Of a DNA stretch of 64,000 bases, positions 32,600 to 45,700 are shown one piece after another. Both the position numbers and the translations under genes were made by a program. The notes beneath the pieces are model-generated. The model saw nothing but the letters and a program-made list of their open reading frames with translations. It was not told where the DNA came from and ran no database searches. Position 1 is the first letter of the stretch; each line of letters opens with the position of its first letter. Source of the DNA: Phanerodontia chrysosporium. Taxonomy: Eukaryota; Basidiomycota; Agaricomycetes; Polyporales; Phanerochaetaceae. Location of the stretch: positions 62,001 through 126,000 of the forward strand of contig MJGA01000038.1 in NCBI GenBank assembly GCA_001910725.1, in the 5' to 3' direction.

Positions 32600-34486
32600 T
32601 TATACCACCAAGACACTCACGCCCCGGTTCCCCACCATGGGCTGCCTCCATCCGCACGCCCACTTTCCCTCGTGGTACGTCCGGCCGCCTGTACTCATTG
32701 CGTGCCCGTTGTGCGCCATCAGCATGCGCGACGAGACGAGGAACGCCGCTGGCGCGGACGGTGTCAGCAACGGCGGCAGGTCGGGCACCGGCACGGCGCG
32801 CGGGAGCGCAGGGAACGGGCTGCGCTCGAAGCGCCCTGAGCGATGCTCCCCGTCGTCGGGCGGAGAGGCGACGGCGCTGCAGAGCGCGATCTCGCCGCTC
32901 AGACACTCTTGCACGAGCACGTCCGGCGGGGTCTGCGGGTGTGGCGCACCGGGCATCGACAGTGTGGGCACCAGTTCGAGCAGTTCGATGACGGTGGGGA
33001 GGAGCGTGTGGTGAAGCACAAGCCCGCTAAAGCCATCCCCGTTAATCAGTGCCGCCTCGCAGGTGTGGATGTTCTCGGCCTACCTTCCGCCAGTCCCCAC
33101 GAAAGCGCCGCGCCACCGCGCAGCCCGCTTCGCGCCGGGCGCCGTGACGTCTTCGACGACGCCCGGGCTGGACGCCGTGCGCGCATCGTCCGGCTGCGCG
33201 AGCGTCGAGCCGAGCTCGCGCACGATCCGCGCGACGCCGTCCGCGCCCCACGCGCCGCACACCGCAAAGTCGTCCTCGACGACCATCGTCCACTCGTGGC
33301 GCGCGCGGTACGCGTGCCGGAGGGCGTCCGCGAGGTGCGCGTGGTGCGACGGCGGCGCCCCTGCGGGTGGGTGCATCACGAAGTCGAGCGCGACGCCCGA
33401 GCCGCGCCACAGCGCCGCCGTCGCGGCGAAGAACGCCTGCGCGCGGCCCCACGCGCGGTGGCGCCTGTCCGCGCCCGGGTGCGCGTACACGGTGAGCGTC
33501 GTGTTTGCGGCGCCGAGCCCCGCGTCGCGCCAGCCGTCGAGGTAGGAGAGGATGCTGTCGATCATGTAGTCGCTCGTGAGGTCCTTGTCGCGCGGGTATG
33601 TGAGCATCACGATGTGTACGTCCGGGATGGGCTCGGCCGGCGCTGCTGCGTCTGTCCACGGCCGGTGCGAGACGGATGTGTTCATGTAGTACGGAAGGCT
33701 TCCAAGCATCCAGGACGTTGCGATTGCAGCTACGGACAAGAGCACGATCCGATGCTTCCGACGGTACGACGGGCATTGCACGGTTCGAGAGTACGGTGGG
33801 GGTAGCGGGTCCATGGTATCGTGCATGCCTTCCAATGGGATCGATTCATACCCATCAGCTTTTGGTTGCAAGAAGATGGCCTTGAAGAGTCTGAGTACGC
33901 CTGCGATTGCTGCTGCGCATGCGTAGCTCCATGGTAACCCATCCACCGCGGCAAACACTGCCAAACATGCGAGGCGAGCCAACGAGCCATGTAGCCCTGC
34001 CTTGCTTCCGGAGGTCCCACCCGCGCCATAGTCAAACAGGACTGCGCCGACAATGAGGGGCCCTATACCGTAGAGCGGTTCGTAGAGGGCGTACGGTGCG
34101 AGTAACCCAGGGTACATCCACCCGATTCCCCGCGTGAAGACAAAGCCGAGCACCGAGCGAAGTGCTATCAGGGAGAAATACGTGGCGAGGAGCTGTCCCA
34201 GTTGTGTTAAAGCGGCGGATGGACTTGAGGTCGTGTGAAAATGGCTGCAAAGCCACAGGACATGGAGGACGCGCGAAAAGAATGCCGCACACGAAGGAAT
34301 GAGGAAGGGGGAAAGAAGGAGAGGGATTGCTGCATCCTGCGGTGCGTAAACGAGGGTGGCGGGGGAGATGGGCGGCACAGTGTGTGCAAGCGGTATGCTC
34401 CACGCTGCGACGAGGCTCAGGACGATGTACACAGCGAGCCAGCGCGGCACGGCCTGCGGCGACAAGAAGGCCAGCGTCCACGGCAT
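32600..34486 (-). CDS. Polytopic membrane protein with glycosyltransferase-like domain
   Basis: Probable Golgi or ER glycosyltransferase; donor and acceptor unknown. Two exons, 34486-33084 and 33026-32600, joined in phase through a 57-nt GTAGGC...ATTAAC...TTTAG intron (609 aa). An in-frame TAG at 33083-33081 lies within this intron and is not a nonsense mutation. Residues 1-260 contain several membrane helices (WLAVYIVLSLVAAWSI, LIALRSVLGFVF, LYGIGPLIVGAVLF), with another at 285-305. The lumenal-type domain begins PDVHIVMLTYPRDKDLTSDY and contains MVVEDDFAVC, a DxD-like EDD as in GT-A folds of the MGAT4/PGAP4 type, then FVGTGGSGLVLHH. The resemblance to that class is inference from motif order. 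It converges on PPR3, with 126 bases between stops. Confidence 0.82.
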
Positions 34487-35557
34487 CTGCAGGCACTGTG
34501 GATGGTGAGAGTTTGAGAAGATGCAGATGAGCGGAAGCGGAACTTGTACCTGGGCGTGCACGCTAATATCGTGCTTCCGAGTCGCGCGTGGCCGGTCATC
34601 TTGCCCCGTTGTGGTTCACGAAGCGAGATCGACCGCGGTTTCCAGGGCAAGCGCAGCACTCTGTCCGCCAATCAGATTGGGGAGTGATGTGCTATCCCGG
34701 AAGCCTGGCTGGAGGCTGTGCCCTCCGGGTCGACGAGGAACGCAATACACAGCGCACACGCGCTAGAAAGGTTCTGGTGAGCCGTGGTGCTTCTGCCGAG
34801 CTGGATGTATACGCACCTGTATACCACGGACACCGCTCAGACTCTCTGCAAAACCGCAGAAAGCCGTGGACAGCCGATCATCCGGTTATTGCTTCACGAC
34901 GCCTTCATCGTGTGCTCCAGCTTTTCAAATGGGACGACCATTAAAGCGTTTCTACAATTCCGGTGCTTGCATAAGTCCGGATTAGCGGGTCGACCACTAG
35001 CGTGGCAGCGGTTTTCAACGGGTTTTAGTATATGTTGGTAACGGTGCTGCTGCCTTTGAAGACAGGCTGGGATCAGCTAGCAGTACCATAGCCAAGCACT
35101 GAAGTACTTGCCTCGAACCTTTTACTCGTATTGCTTGTAGTAATCATCTTCGACGATAACTTCACAATTGAATGACAGCGACTCGAGCTGATCATCGGCT
35201 GCATACGTACTAATGTTGCCACAGCAAGTCAGAGGAGTTGTTTTTTAGTGTTTCTGAGGCTCCATCATTACTTGTTCCACGCTTCGTGCATGAGTGAGTG
35301 GCCTCTTGCGTTTGTGCAAGCGAAAGGAGACTAGAGTCTTCTGCTGGGTCGAACGCCCGGAAGGAGAGACAACCAAATTTGGACAATGTCGGCATTGATG
35401 CCATCGTTTTGATGGCGGGCTCCGGTAACCTCGGGACATCAGTCTTCCGAACAGCGTCCCGTCCACATGCGACTCTCCAACAGAGTCCGAAGCTCGAGCT
35501 CTACCGCACCCTCTGCTTGAGCCTGTTATGATCATCCACGACTGAAAGTCTCGGAAT
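34487..35557. other. Divergent promoter region, 1.07 kb
   Basis: Between the glycosyltransferase-like gene and the Nudix gene, which point away from each other. The short frames here have no domain. Nothing else seen. Confidence 0.5.
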
Positions 35558-36868
35558 ATGTCTTCTCGTAGGTCAAGAGGGCGCAGCAATCTCCTACAGT
35601 TCCATCGCCCGCAACTCAAGTTCGAGAGCGCGCCGATCCCGCCGTTGAAGCCGGAGTCCAGGAGGTGCGGTACTGACCTTTTCAAGCTTATGCATGTCTA
35701 ACGCGATGTAGGTGTTTGCAGAACCTGGCAAGCTACTGCCCTCCTCGTGAACAACTGAAAATCCCAAAATCGCGCAGTGCCGCTGTGCTTGTGGCATTGT
35801 TTGTCGGACGACAAGGGGATCTTTACGTCTTGTTGAGCAAGTAAGGCACAGGGTCTTGAACGTCATGGCTTCTTTAGCTGACCTTCATGAAGGCGGGCCC
35901 AGCATCTTCGGACGTTCCCAGGTGATACGTCGCTTCCGGGCGGAAAGTGGGATGAAGGCGACCGAAGTGCGGAAGATACAGCAGTGCGTCGCAGAGATTC
36001 ACACTACTTGGCTCACAGACTCACTGTGTCCGCACACTAGAGACGAGAAGCTTTCGAAGAGGTGCGTTCAGCCCGCCATCGCGATGCATTCTATTGACAA
36101 CTCGTGCGGCAGATAGGTCTCCCCATGGACAAGCAGCGGGTCCCCCTGTTATGCGTCATCGAGCCGTTCCTCGCAGGTGGAAATTTGGTTGTGACTCCGT
36201 GAGCACGCCGGCATCAACTCCCCAGATCACCTTGCTTACTATGGCAGAGTTGTTGTTCTGGTACTCGACAACACCATCCGGGCAAGTGCAACCTCCGTAC
36301 TGTCCACAAGCTGCCTCTTAACCTCGCCAGGTCGCAGCCTATCCTCAACGAAGCCGAAGTGGCCTCGCTCTTCTCACACCCGCTCGCCGCCTTCCTGAGC
36401 GAGGACGCCCCCTTCCGCATTGCACCGGACGCGCCGACCGCCTACCACACCTTCACCGACATGCGCGACTGGGTGCCCGCAGGCCCGCCCGGGTGCCCCG
36501 CGCCGGGCGGCGAGCGGCCGTTCCGCATGCACCGTTTCCTCACGGGGCGCGAGGCGAGCGGCTCGGACGCCATCAAGCCCGTGTTTGGCCTGACTGCCGC
36601 GATCCTCATCCGTGCCGCCACGATTGGGTATGGGCGCGCGCCCGCCTTCGCGGTGTGCGCCCCCGGCCAGTGGAGCGTGCAGAAGCGCGTTGAGCATGCT
36701 GTGCGCTGGAACCCGGTGTTCAGGGAGGCGCGGTGGCGCGAGCGGATTGTGTACCCTGGAGAAGAAGAGGACTTTGAGGAGTGGCGAAAGGTCAATGGAC
36801 ATACCATGCTCCCGAGATCGAGGCCAAGAGGGTTACTGAAGGCTGCTGTGGGACGGAGCCGTCTGTAG
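35558..36868 (+). CDS. Nudix hydrolase, coenzyme A diphosphatase type
   Basis: Hydrolyses nucleoside diphosphate derivatives; close relatives (yeast Pcd1, mammalian NUDT7/8) cleave CoA and oxidised CoA in peroxisomes or mitochondria. Seven exons in phase: 35558-35664, 35712-35840, 35893-35983, 36041-36061, 36113-36198, 36248-36281 and 36338-36868 (332 aa). The Nudix box is spread over four exons: SLPGGKWDEGDRSAEDTA, then RREAFEE, then IGLP. It is preceded by SAAVLVALFVGRQGDLYVLLSK and followed by VVVLVLDNTIR and RMHRFLTGREA...FGLTAAILIRAA, characteristic of fungal Pcd1-like proteins. Intron 6 starts with GC instead of GT (GCAAGT). No clear C-terminal SKL is seen, although the protein ends SRL, a PTS1-like tripeptide that would fit peroxisomal import. 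Confidence 0.94.
36282..36337 (+). other. GC-AG intron in the Nudix gene
   Basis: Donor GCAAGT after ATC CGG, acceptor GTCGCAG; only this pairing keeps VLDNTIR and PILNEAEVASLF in frame. Confidence 0.8.
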
Positions 36869-36999
36869 AATGCGTTATGTGAGTCTGGATATCTGTAATG
36901 TAGTCATGTGTATACTAGCGTCTGTACGCGTACATCCAAATGGACATAAATACTCGCTACACACAGCTAAGAAGAACCAACGAAAGCAATGTTCGCAGC

Positions 37000-38479
37000 T
37001 CACCCCATCTTCGCCCTCTTCCGCGCCCGGCCACCCGCAGTAGCATTCCCCGCCCCACCAGTCATAACGCCGGTCCCCGCGCTGCCCGCACTGCCGCGCC
37101 CTGACATGCTCTTGGCAGACATGCTGTGGCTCATGCTGAGCGCGTGCACCTGCGTGGCCTGCGCCTGCACGACGTTCTGCGTCGCCTGCGGCTGCGTGGG
37201 CAGCGGCATCATGCTCGGCGCGTCGTCCTGCGTGATGCGCCGCGGCGGCGGGTGCTGGTGCTGCTGGAGCGTCTCGAACGCGCTGCCGCGGTCTGGTCAG
37301 CAGGGGCACCACGACGGAAACGGGGGGAAACGTGAGGCGCACTTTTGCGTGGGTACGGGGTCCTCCTGGAACCACTTGTGCCGGAGCGCAGCTTCGGCGG
37401 TGAGCCGCTTGTCCGGGTCGTAGATGAACGTCTGCTTGAGGAATTCGTAACCCAGCTGGGACTTCATGCGGGCGCCGCACCAGTCTCGCAGTCGGCTCGA
37501 GTATCTGGTCGCCAGAGGTCAACAGTCGGGTATGAATTCGGGGAAAGAGACTGCGTACGTGTCGAGGCGCCTCATGTTCTGATATTCTGGCATGTCTTTC
37601 AGTCTGGGCCATTCGCGTTCTAAGCCAAGGAGTTAGTCATACACTTGAAGAAATAACATTCGACTCGCCGTCTGGAGTCCCCAACGTCTCGAATATCTTG
37701 AGCATCTGGTCCTTCTGAAAGGGCACGTTCTTCTTCGAGTCGAGTTTCGCCTCTTCGCCCTTGAAGATCGGCCGAAGACTTGCCAGCTCTGCCACGACAC
37801 ACCCCACGGCCCAGATGTCGATAGCTTTGTTGTAGTGTTTTGCGCCCAGCAGCAGCTCAGGCGCGCGGTACCAGATGGTGACGACGACCTTGTCGCCGGT
37901 ATAGAGCGCCTGCAGCGGTGAGTAGGTCAGGCGAGCGAGGCCCAGATCCCCGATTTTGACGACACCATTCGCGGTGATGAGGATGTTCGCGGGTTTGAGG
38001 TCCCGGTGGATGATATGGCATGCATGAAGGTACAGCAGGCCGTTCAAGAGCTGGAAGGTGAGGCTCTTGAGGACAGGGAAGGAGATACTCGTGCGGAGCG
38101 TCTGCGAGTGGTGGTGAATAAGCTGAAGGAAATCGTGCTCCGCGTAGTCGAACACCATGTAGATAGACTTGTCCTCGAGGATGACCTCGCGCAGCGCGAC
38201 GACGTTCTCGTGCGAGATCTCGCGGTTGAGGGCGATCTCGCGGATCGCACTCTGGCTGATGCCCGTGTACGTGACGACGTCGCCCTCCTTGTCAGGCTTG
38301 AACTTCTTGATGGCGTGTATCCGCCCCTCGGCGTCCCGGCTCTGCGCCTTGTACACGCGGCCGTATGTCCCAGAGGAGATGAAGCCGAGGATCGTGTACT
38401 TGTCGGTGACGCGGGGCTTGCTGTCCCGCTTTGCGCGGTATGCCCGCATCGGGTCGACATGAACAGCTGATAGGTTCAT
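37000..38479 (-). CDS. SSN3: CDK8/Srb10-type cyclin-dependent kinase
   Basis: Catalytic subunit of the Mediator kinase module, which works with cyclin C on RNA polymerase II transcription. Four exons in phase: 38479-37669, 37619-37559, 37504-37343 and 37282-37000 (438 aa). The kinase domain is complete: glycine loop [12 protein letters not shown], catalytic lysine in [20 protein letters not shown] as the C-helix (the CDK8 form of the PSTAIRE helix), catalytic loop [18 protein letters not shown] in place of the usual DFG, and [14 protein letters not shown]. The DLG for DFG may weaken or tune magnesium binding, and CDK8 orthologues commonly carry DMG here. The tail is Gln/Met/Ser-rich and ends [11 protein letters not shown]. 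Intron 1 is GC-AG. Confidence 0.95.
37620..37668 (-). other. GC-AG intron in the CDK8 gene
   Basis: Donor GCGAGT, branch-like CTAAC, acceptor CTTAG. Only this pairing joins LGTPD to [13 protein letters not shown] in frame. Confidence 0.8.
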
Positions 38480-39791
38480 TGGAAAGATTGGCGAAGAGTT
38501 GTCGGGTGCAGGAAGCCTGAAGCTACGTCAAGCACGACGGCACCAACCAAGCAGCACGATGCAAGGCGACACGTTACTGAATAACAGAATATGGCATGAA
38601 TGAATGAAGTTGATTTAGACGAGGTAGACCACGGATGCACTTACTGTTCGCGTCTCCACGTAGAATGTCAAGTCATACCCTAATATCACAATGACGGTTG
38701 AGTGTAAAATGACAACGAGCGATATTACATAAACGCCACGAAGGGGTTGCACATATTTGGCAGCAGTGTCGGGCTACCGTAGATGCACTATTCTCTCCCC
38801 AGCTCACTCGCACAAAATGGTCATATCATAATATACATGTTATCTTTCGAGAACAAGGCTTCTCGTGGGAGCCCGCTAGAGACAGTGTACTGTACAAGGA
38901 TTACTCCGGAGTGGTATCCCGTGCCATGCAGTCTAGAAGAGGTCCAACTTTGGTGAACGCCGAATATGATTCTTCACGAGACTTGATGGCCTTCATAGCT
39001 TCTACTCATACAGTGATTCGAGAGGTAAGGTGTACAGCCCGTGTACGGTCGGTGAGGGCCGCAGGGCTTCCTTGGCCGAGGATGCAGTGAACAGTGAACA
39101 CAGACCGGCAAGTCTCCGCCAGGCTACCACACGGCTGAGACGTGTTGAGCCTATCTTTGCACAGCCGATGCACCATTTGGAGGAGGTCGGTGGCAAGTAG
39201 CGAGCTGTTGGTAGCCGTAGGACGCGAGCAACCGTACGAGCAACTATTGAGCAAGCCACACCATGAAGTGGCCCGCTGGATCTTAAGGATACCAAATGTG
39301 TATGCCACTTGAAGCCTGAAGTGAGTAGCGTGCGCGATGTAATCCGATACCCAAGACTCTGGATTGGACAGCTCTGGGTTCTGCACGGCCGTCGCTAGGC
39401 CGCTGAACACAATCAAAAGCGATTTGCTACGGATCCGACTGGCCGGACCTGTTAGGCTCATCAGACCAGGTGCACACATTTGTGCTCAATCGATAGGACG
39501 CAGGAGCAGAGCGGAGGGTGAGACGGTTCGAGGGAGTACGCGGTAGAAGGTCAGAGAAGATCAAATACAGAGTAGAAACGAGTTGCAAGTCCGGTAAGAA
39601 AGCGACTGTAGAAGGTAACAAGCCATTGGCGATTGTTGTGACCAGCGGTAAGCAAAAATTGTAGCCGTCGTGATGCGGTGTTGAGCCGCCGTTTCACCCG
39701 TTTCCTGCTTGTTTCCACACTTCACTTCTCCTCATTCTCCCTGGTCTTCACGAACCGCTCGCTGCGTCGAGCGACGACCTCATCCACGGCC
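38480..39791. other. Divergent promoter region of CDK8 and the chitin synthase, 1.3 kb
   Basis: AT-rich between 38570 and 38960. A 157-codon minus-strand frame at 39006-39479 has no domain and no coding bias that I can see. No repeat recognised. Confidence 0.5.
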
Positions 39792-42700
39792 ATGGCTGCC
39801 GTCACCCCAGCCCAGCAATCTCAGGCGGTCCAGTCGGGAGACCTCACCGATCTGGTTTCTTCGTCGACGTCTGCGACAGTCCATCCTTCAGACGACACCA
39901 TTCTCTCTGTTCTCCAAGCCCGTTTTCGTCAGGACCTACCTTACTCTCGAGTTGGCTCCACACACTACATTGCCATCAACCCCTACAAAACGCTTGCGAA
40001 CGTCAACGACCTCAGCGCCCAGGAGTATGAGGAACGATCGTACAAGGACACGAGCCTCCCTCTCCCTGGCACTGCAGCACCGCTGCCACCCCATCTGTAC
40101 GACCTTGCTGCCAGGGTGTACCTGCTGATGAGGAGGCGGAATGAGTCCCAGTCTATCATCTTTAGGTGCGTGGCCACAGGCTTCGTCACTCATTTGAGTA
40201 TTGACAACAGGCTGTAGAGGTATCACAGGGTCAGGCAAGACCGCGAACGCACAGCTCGTCATCAACCAGGTGCTGAGGCTGTCTTCTCACTCAAAGCGCG
40301 AGTCCCGCGTGGCCGACCAGATCAAGTCCCTGAGCACCCTGCTCGACTCCTTCGGCAACGCGAAGACGCTCATGAATCCCAATGCTTCGCGGCACGGTCG
40401 GTACCTTGAGCTGCATTTCACAGAGCGAGGTCGTATCTCTGGGGGCAAAGTGCTCACTTACGCGCTCGAGAAGTCACGCGTCAACCGACTTACGCACGAG
40501 GAGCGCACGTTCCACGTATTCTACCAGCTCCTCGCTGGGTCGACTCCGGAGGAACGCGATCGTTTCCAGCTCGAGGATCCATCTGACTATGCACTCCTCG
40601 CGTCATCAGGATGCTACCGTCTCCCTGCAGGTCCATTCAGCGACGACTCCATCGCTATGGAAGAACTTCGTGCTGCAATGAAGACTCTCGGTTTCAAACC
40701 TAAGCATACCTCCTCGATCTTCAGCCTCCTCGTCGCAATTCTTACATTGGGTAACATACAATTCAGCGAAGGAGACGCGCGGGATGTTTCTGCCTACGTC
40801 TCGAACCCCCTCGTTCTGGATCAGGCGGCACGTCTCCTGGGAGTTTCATCAGAAGAGCTTGGGAAACCTTGACTAACAAGACCAGCTACGTCAGGAAGGA
40901 GCTGTACACCGTGATGCTCAACGCTTCGCAGAGTGCTGCTCAGCGGGACTCTCTCATCCGAGACCTCTACGCCATCCTATTCGCGTTCGTTGTGGAGACG
41001 GCAAATCACCGTATCGCACCGAGTTCCCAGGACCCACCACCGGCGACGCAGATCATCTTGCTGGACCAGCCTGGCTTCCAGACCCGCGGTCCCGGTGGTA
41101 CCACATCCATGATGCTCGGAGGACCTGCTCCGCTCGTCTCTGCTTATGGCCAGAATGGCTTTGACGAGTTCTGCATCAACTTCTCGGACGAGGTGCTCCA
41201 GTCGTACATCATTCGCAACACCTTCGAAGACAACGTTGGTTACAATGCTCAGATGATCGCGGACGGTGTCTCACTGCCATCCGTTGCGACGATGGACAAC
41301 TCTGCCTGCATCGAGCTTCTCCGCGGCGCGCAGCTCGACGAACGTGCACACAGGAAACCTTCTGGGGTCCTCGGTGCCATGAACAAGGCGTGCTCTGCTG
41401 TCAAGTCAGGCAAGAGTGGCGACAAGCGAGACGAGGATCTTCTTCAGGAGTTGGCCGCAAGGTTCGGGACGCACAGCTCGTTTGTCGCTAACCCTCAGCC
41501 TACTGCTGGCCCCTCCGGTCGGCATATGTTCGGCATCAACCACTACGCTGGCAACGTCACGTACGAGGTCGACGGGTTTGTGGACAAGGACATCGATCTC
41601 CTGGACTCTGCCTTTGTCACGCTTCTCCGGAACTCGAAGGAGCCGTTCGTTGCGAAGCTCATGTCCGGCCCGAGCCTTGCCGCGGAGAGGCATTCGAAGG
41701 ACGAGTCCATCATTGTCCAGACACAAGTGTCGTCGCGTCCTTTGCGTCAGGCCACGCCATCCTGGTCCCGATGGCTCTCTTCCCCACCCGGCGAGGAGCA
41801 TCCGCGTCTTGACCCAACCAAGGTCTACCCCGTCACGACGCAGATCAACTACAACCTCTCTGAGATCATCTACAACCTGGATCGGACAAAGCACTGGACC
41901 GTCTCGTGCATACGTCCGAACGACTCCGGGTCCCCCAACTCCTTCGACAAGCGCCGAGTCAAGTTGCAGATCCGCTCGCTTCTGCTGCCCGACCTCGTTG
42001 TCCGACGCAGGACGGAATATGTCGTCGATATGGACCACGCCGCGTTCTGCGACCGATATGTTCCCACCATGCAAGGTTCCGAAGCGGAGCGGATGCGGCA
42101 GTGCGCGCAGGCGAACGGCTGGGAGGAGGGTGTTGACTACGCTGTGGGACACTCGAAGATCTGGCTGTCGTATCGCGCGTGGAAGATGGTCGAGGACGTC
42201 ATCCGGTCCGCTGAAAAGGAGGCGAAGAAGCTCATGGGCGGTGGAGACGACGACGAGAGCGTCATGCCCGACGATGCGACCGAGTACACTCAGCGGGACG
42301 CCAGTTCGTCACATGCCGGCGGCGGGTACTACGGCGCAGAAAGTGAGGACAATCTCCTCCTTACGCGCAACGGTCCCAATGGCGCATACAAGTCTCCGAA
42401 CACGAACATGCCGTATGGTAACAGCGGGCTTGCTCAATCTCACGTTGTAGAAGAGACGCCTGCGTACAGCGACGCGGACTGGGGCTCGGAATGGGACAAG
42501 AAAGGCGACCGGTCCCCGGGCGATCTCAAGGAGGGCGGAGACATCGTCGTCAAAGAGGCACCCAACGCCGTAGAGGAACTACCAACGACTCGCACAAGAC
42601 GGTTTTGGCTATGGGTCGTTTGGGGTACAACATTCTGGATACCTTCGTTCCTCCTCTCCTCGGTCGGCCGTATGAAGCGTGCTGATGTCCGTCTCGCCTG

Positions 42701-45700
42701 GCGCGAGAAGTTCACGATCTTCTGGCTCATCCTGCTTTTGAACGCCATTGTCGTCTTCTACATCATCGAGTTCGGTCGTCTCCTTTGCCCGAACTTCGAC
42801 AAGGCTTGGTCTATTCAGGAGGTCAACCAGCACACCGCCGACAACGACTACTGGGTGGCCATCCAGGGTGTCGTCTACGACGTCTCCAACTTCATCCACG
42901 CCCAACATAGCGATATCCTCGGCGAGGCGAGCAACGGTGCCGACAGTCTGGAGGTTCTCGCCGGCCAGGACCTCACTGGCTACTTCCCGCCGCCCCTCAA
43001 TCTTGCTTGTCCGGGTCTCGTCGACGACCCAAACATGGCGCTCCGTCCGGCTAACTTTACGCCGCAGATCCCGACCGCAATGCACATCTCCGGTATCCAG
43101 CAGTCGGCGCAGAACACCAGGTTAGACCAGCCAGATTGGTACACGGCGCGCTTCCTTCCCACAATTCGCAAGTTCCGCAAGGGTCCGATGGTCTGGGACA
43201 AGAAGGCTATCTGGAATGCGGCAAACAACCAGGATACACCGAGGTGAGCTGTGGTGCAGTGAGGAGATAGTACTTTGGTGCCTGACGAGTACTGTCTAGA
43301 AACGTCATTGTCTGGCATGGCAGCATCTTCGATTTGACGGACTACTTCAACACCATTAGCCTGAACCTCGGAGACCAGTACAAGTTCCTCAACGAGAGCG
43401 TCACTGACTTGTTCCAGCAACGTCTTGGCAGGACATCTCGAAGGAGCTGGATGCTACGCTCGCTGAGATGGACCCGACCACGCGCGCACAGAACGTTGAC
43501 TGTCTCAACAACGTGTTCTACATGGGTGAGACCGACTTCCGCAAGTCCGCTAGGTGTCAGGTGCAGAACTGGCTCTTGGTCGCCGCGTCAGCGGTGATCA
43601 TGTCGTCTATGCTGCTGAAGTGTAAGTCATTTGCAATACCCATTGCCAACGTGTATACTGATATTCCGCAGTTTTGTCGGCTCTGCAGCTCTCACCTAAG
43701 CGCAATCCCGAGATGTTGGACAAATTCGTTATCTGTCAAATTCCGTGTTATACCGAAGGCGAGGAGTCCTCCGGCGTACGATCGACTCGCTGTCGGCTCT
43801 GAACTACGACGACAAGCGCAAACTCTTGTTCCTCATCTGTGACGGTAACATCATCGGTACAGGTAACGACCGGACCACGCCCCGCATCGTCCTCGACATT
43901 CTTGGTGTCGACCCAAGCTCGACCCCGAGCCTCTCTTGTTCAAGTCGATTGGTGAAGGTTCGAAGGCGCTCAACTACGGCAAGGTCTACTCGGCTTGTAT
44001 GAGTTCGAGGGCCACGTCGTTCCGTAAGTGTCGATTATTTATTGTCGCTGTCAGCCATTGACTTATCTCGTGCTCTTCAGGTACATCGTGGTCGTCAAGG
44101 TTGGCAAGCCGACTGAACGCACGAAGCCCGGTAACCGTGGCAAGCGTGACAGTCAGATCCTACTCATGCAGTACCTCAATCGCGTGCACTTCGACTCGCC
44201 AATGACTCCACTCGAACTTGAGATTTATCACCAAATGAGGAACGTCATTGGTATCGATCCTGCCTTCTACGAGTACATCTTCACCGTCGATGCCGATACT
44301 GTGAGTCTACATGGCTTGTTATCGTGCAGATGTGCTGACATCGATCCTCAGACGGTCACACCCGATTCGCTCAACCGTCTCGTTGCATCTGCTGCCGATG
44401 ACTCCACCATTATCGGCATCTGTGGCGAGACTAAGCTGGAGAATGAGGAAGGTTCATGGTGGACGATGATCCAGGTATGTATTTGGGCCGTGAGACAAAA
44501 GAGTTACCTCTAATATCCCAAACAGGTCTACGAGTACTACATCTCTCACCACCTGAGCAAGGCCTTCGAGAGCTTGTTCGGTTCCGTCACCTGTCTTCCC
44601 GGTTGTTTCTCGATGTACCGTATCCGAACGGCAGACAAGGGTCGACCCATCATCATCTCGAACCGCATCATCGAGGAGTACGCGGAGCCCAACGTCGACA
44701 CGCTGCACAAGAAGAACCTGTTGTCCCTCGGAGAGGATCGTTTCCTGACCACGCTCCTCCTCAAGCACTTCCCGACGTTCCGCACGAAGTTCACTCCGGA
44801 CGCCATCGCGCACACCGTCGCTCCGGAATCGTGGCGCGTGTTGTTATCGCAGCGTCGTCGTTGGATTAACTCTACCATCCACAACCTTTGCGAGCTGATC
44901 TTCTTGCCGGAGCTGTTCGGTTTCTGCTGCTTCTCCATGCGCTTCTTCGTTTTCATCGATCTCCTGGGTACCCTGGTATGTCCTGAAGCTTTTGAGTAGT
45001 CGGGATATACGCTAACCTTCCGTACCCCTAGATCCTGCCGTCGACGGTTGTCTATGTGAGTACACGTCATCTGCGAGCTGTCATGTATACTGACGCCTGC
45101 CAATAGCTCGTCTATCTAATCGTCATCGTCAGTGTGAAGCACGCTGCCCTTCCGGTCTTGTCCCTCGTCATGTTGGCAGCGGTATACGGTTTGCAAGCGC
45201 TCGTCTTCATCCTCAAGCGGAGTTCATGCTCGTTGGTTGGATGGTTGTCTACATCGTTTCGTGAGTTGTCCCCTTTTGTTACAACAAACATACACTGAAC
45301 CATTGCCTCTCAGATACCCTGTGTACAGTTTGCTCCTGCCAGTGTACTCGTTCTGGTGCATGGACGACTTCAGTTGGGGTAACACTCGTCTCGTCATTGG
45401 CGAAGGCAACAACAAGAAGGTCATCATGAACGACGATGAGAAGTTCGACGACTCGATGATTCCCATGAAGAAGTTCAGCGGTACGTCGCCTTCTGGCCGT
45501 GTCTGTACATCGTGTCTGAACAATCACCGACAGAATATGAGGCTGAAACCTGGGAAACTGCGTCTCGTCACTCCGACGAGACAGGCTACAGCGGCAGCAA
45601 GGCTCACTCGCGCGCTCGGTCCCGTCCTCCTGGTTCTCGTGCCGAATCGCCTCGCAGCTTCCACCCATCACAGTCTGGCGACTACTATCGGGACACGAAC

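Noticed and set aside
33081..33083. In-frame TAG in the glycosyltransferase-like gene, first read as a nonsense mutation
   Set aside because: It lies at the start of a well-formed 57-nt intron; removing the intron gives a conserved GTGGSGLVLHH junction.
39006..39479. 157-codon minus-strand frame upstream of the chitin synthase
   Set aside because: No domain, mixed third positions and no splice or promoter context.
40861..40900. Possible intron at the first break in the chitin synthase
   Set aside because: No GT donor with an acceptor at workable spacing; a single missing base explains the frame change better.
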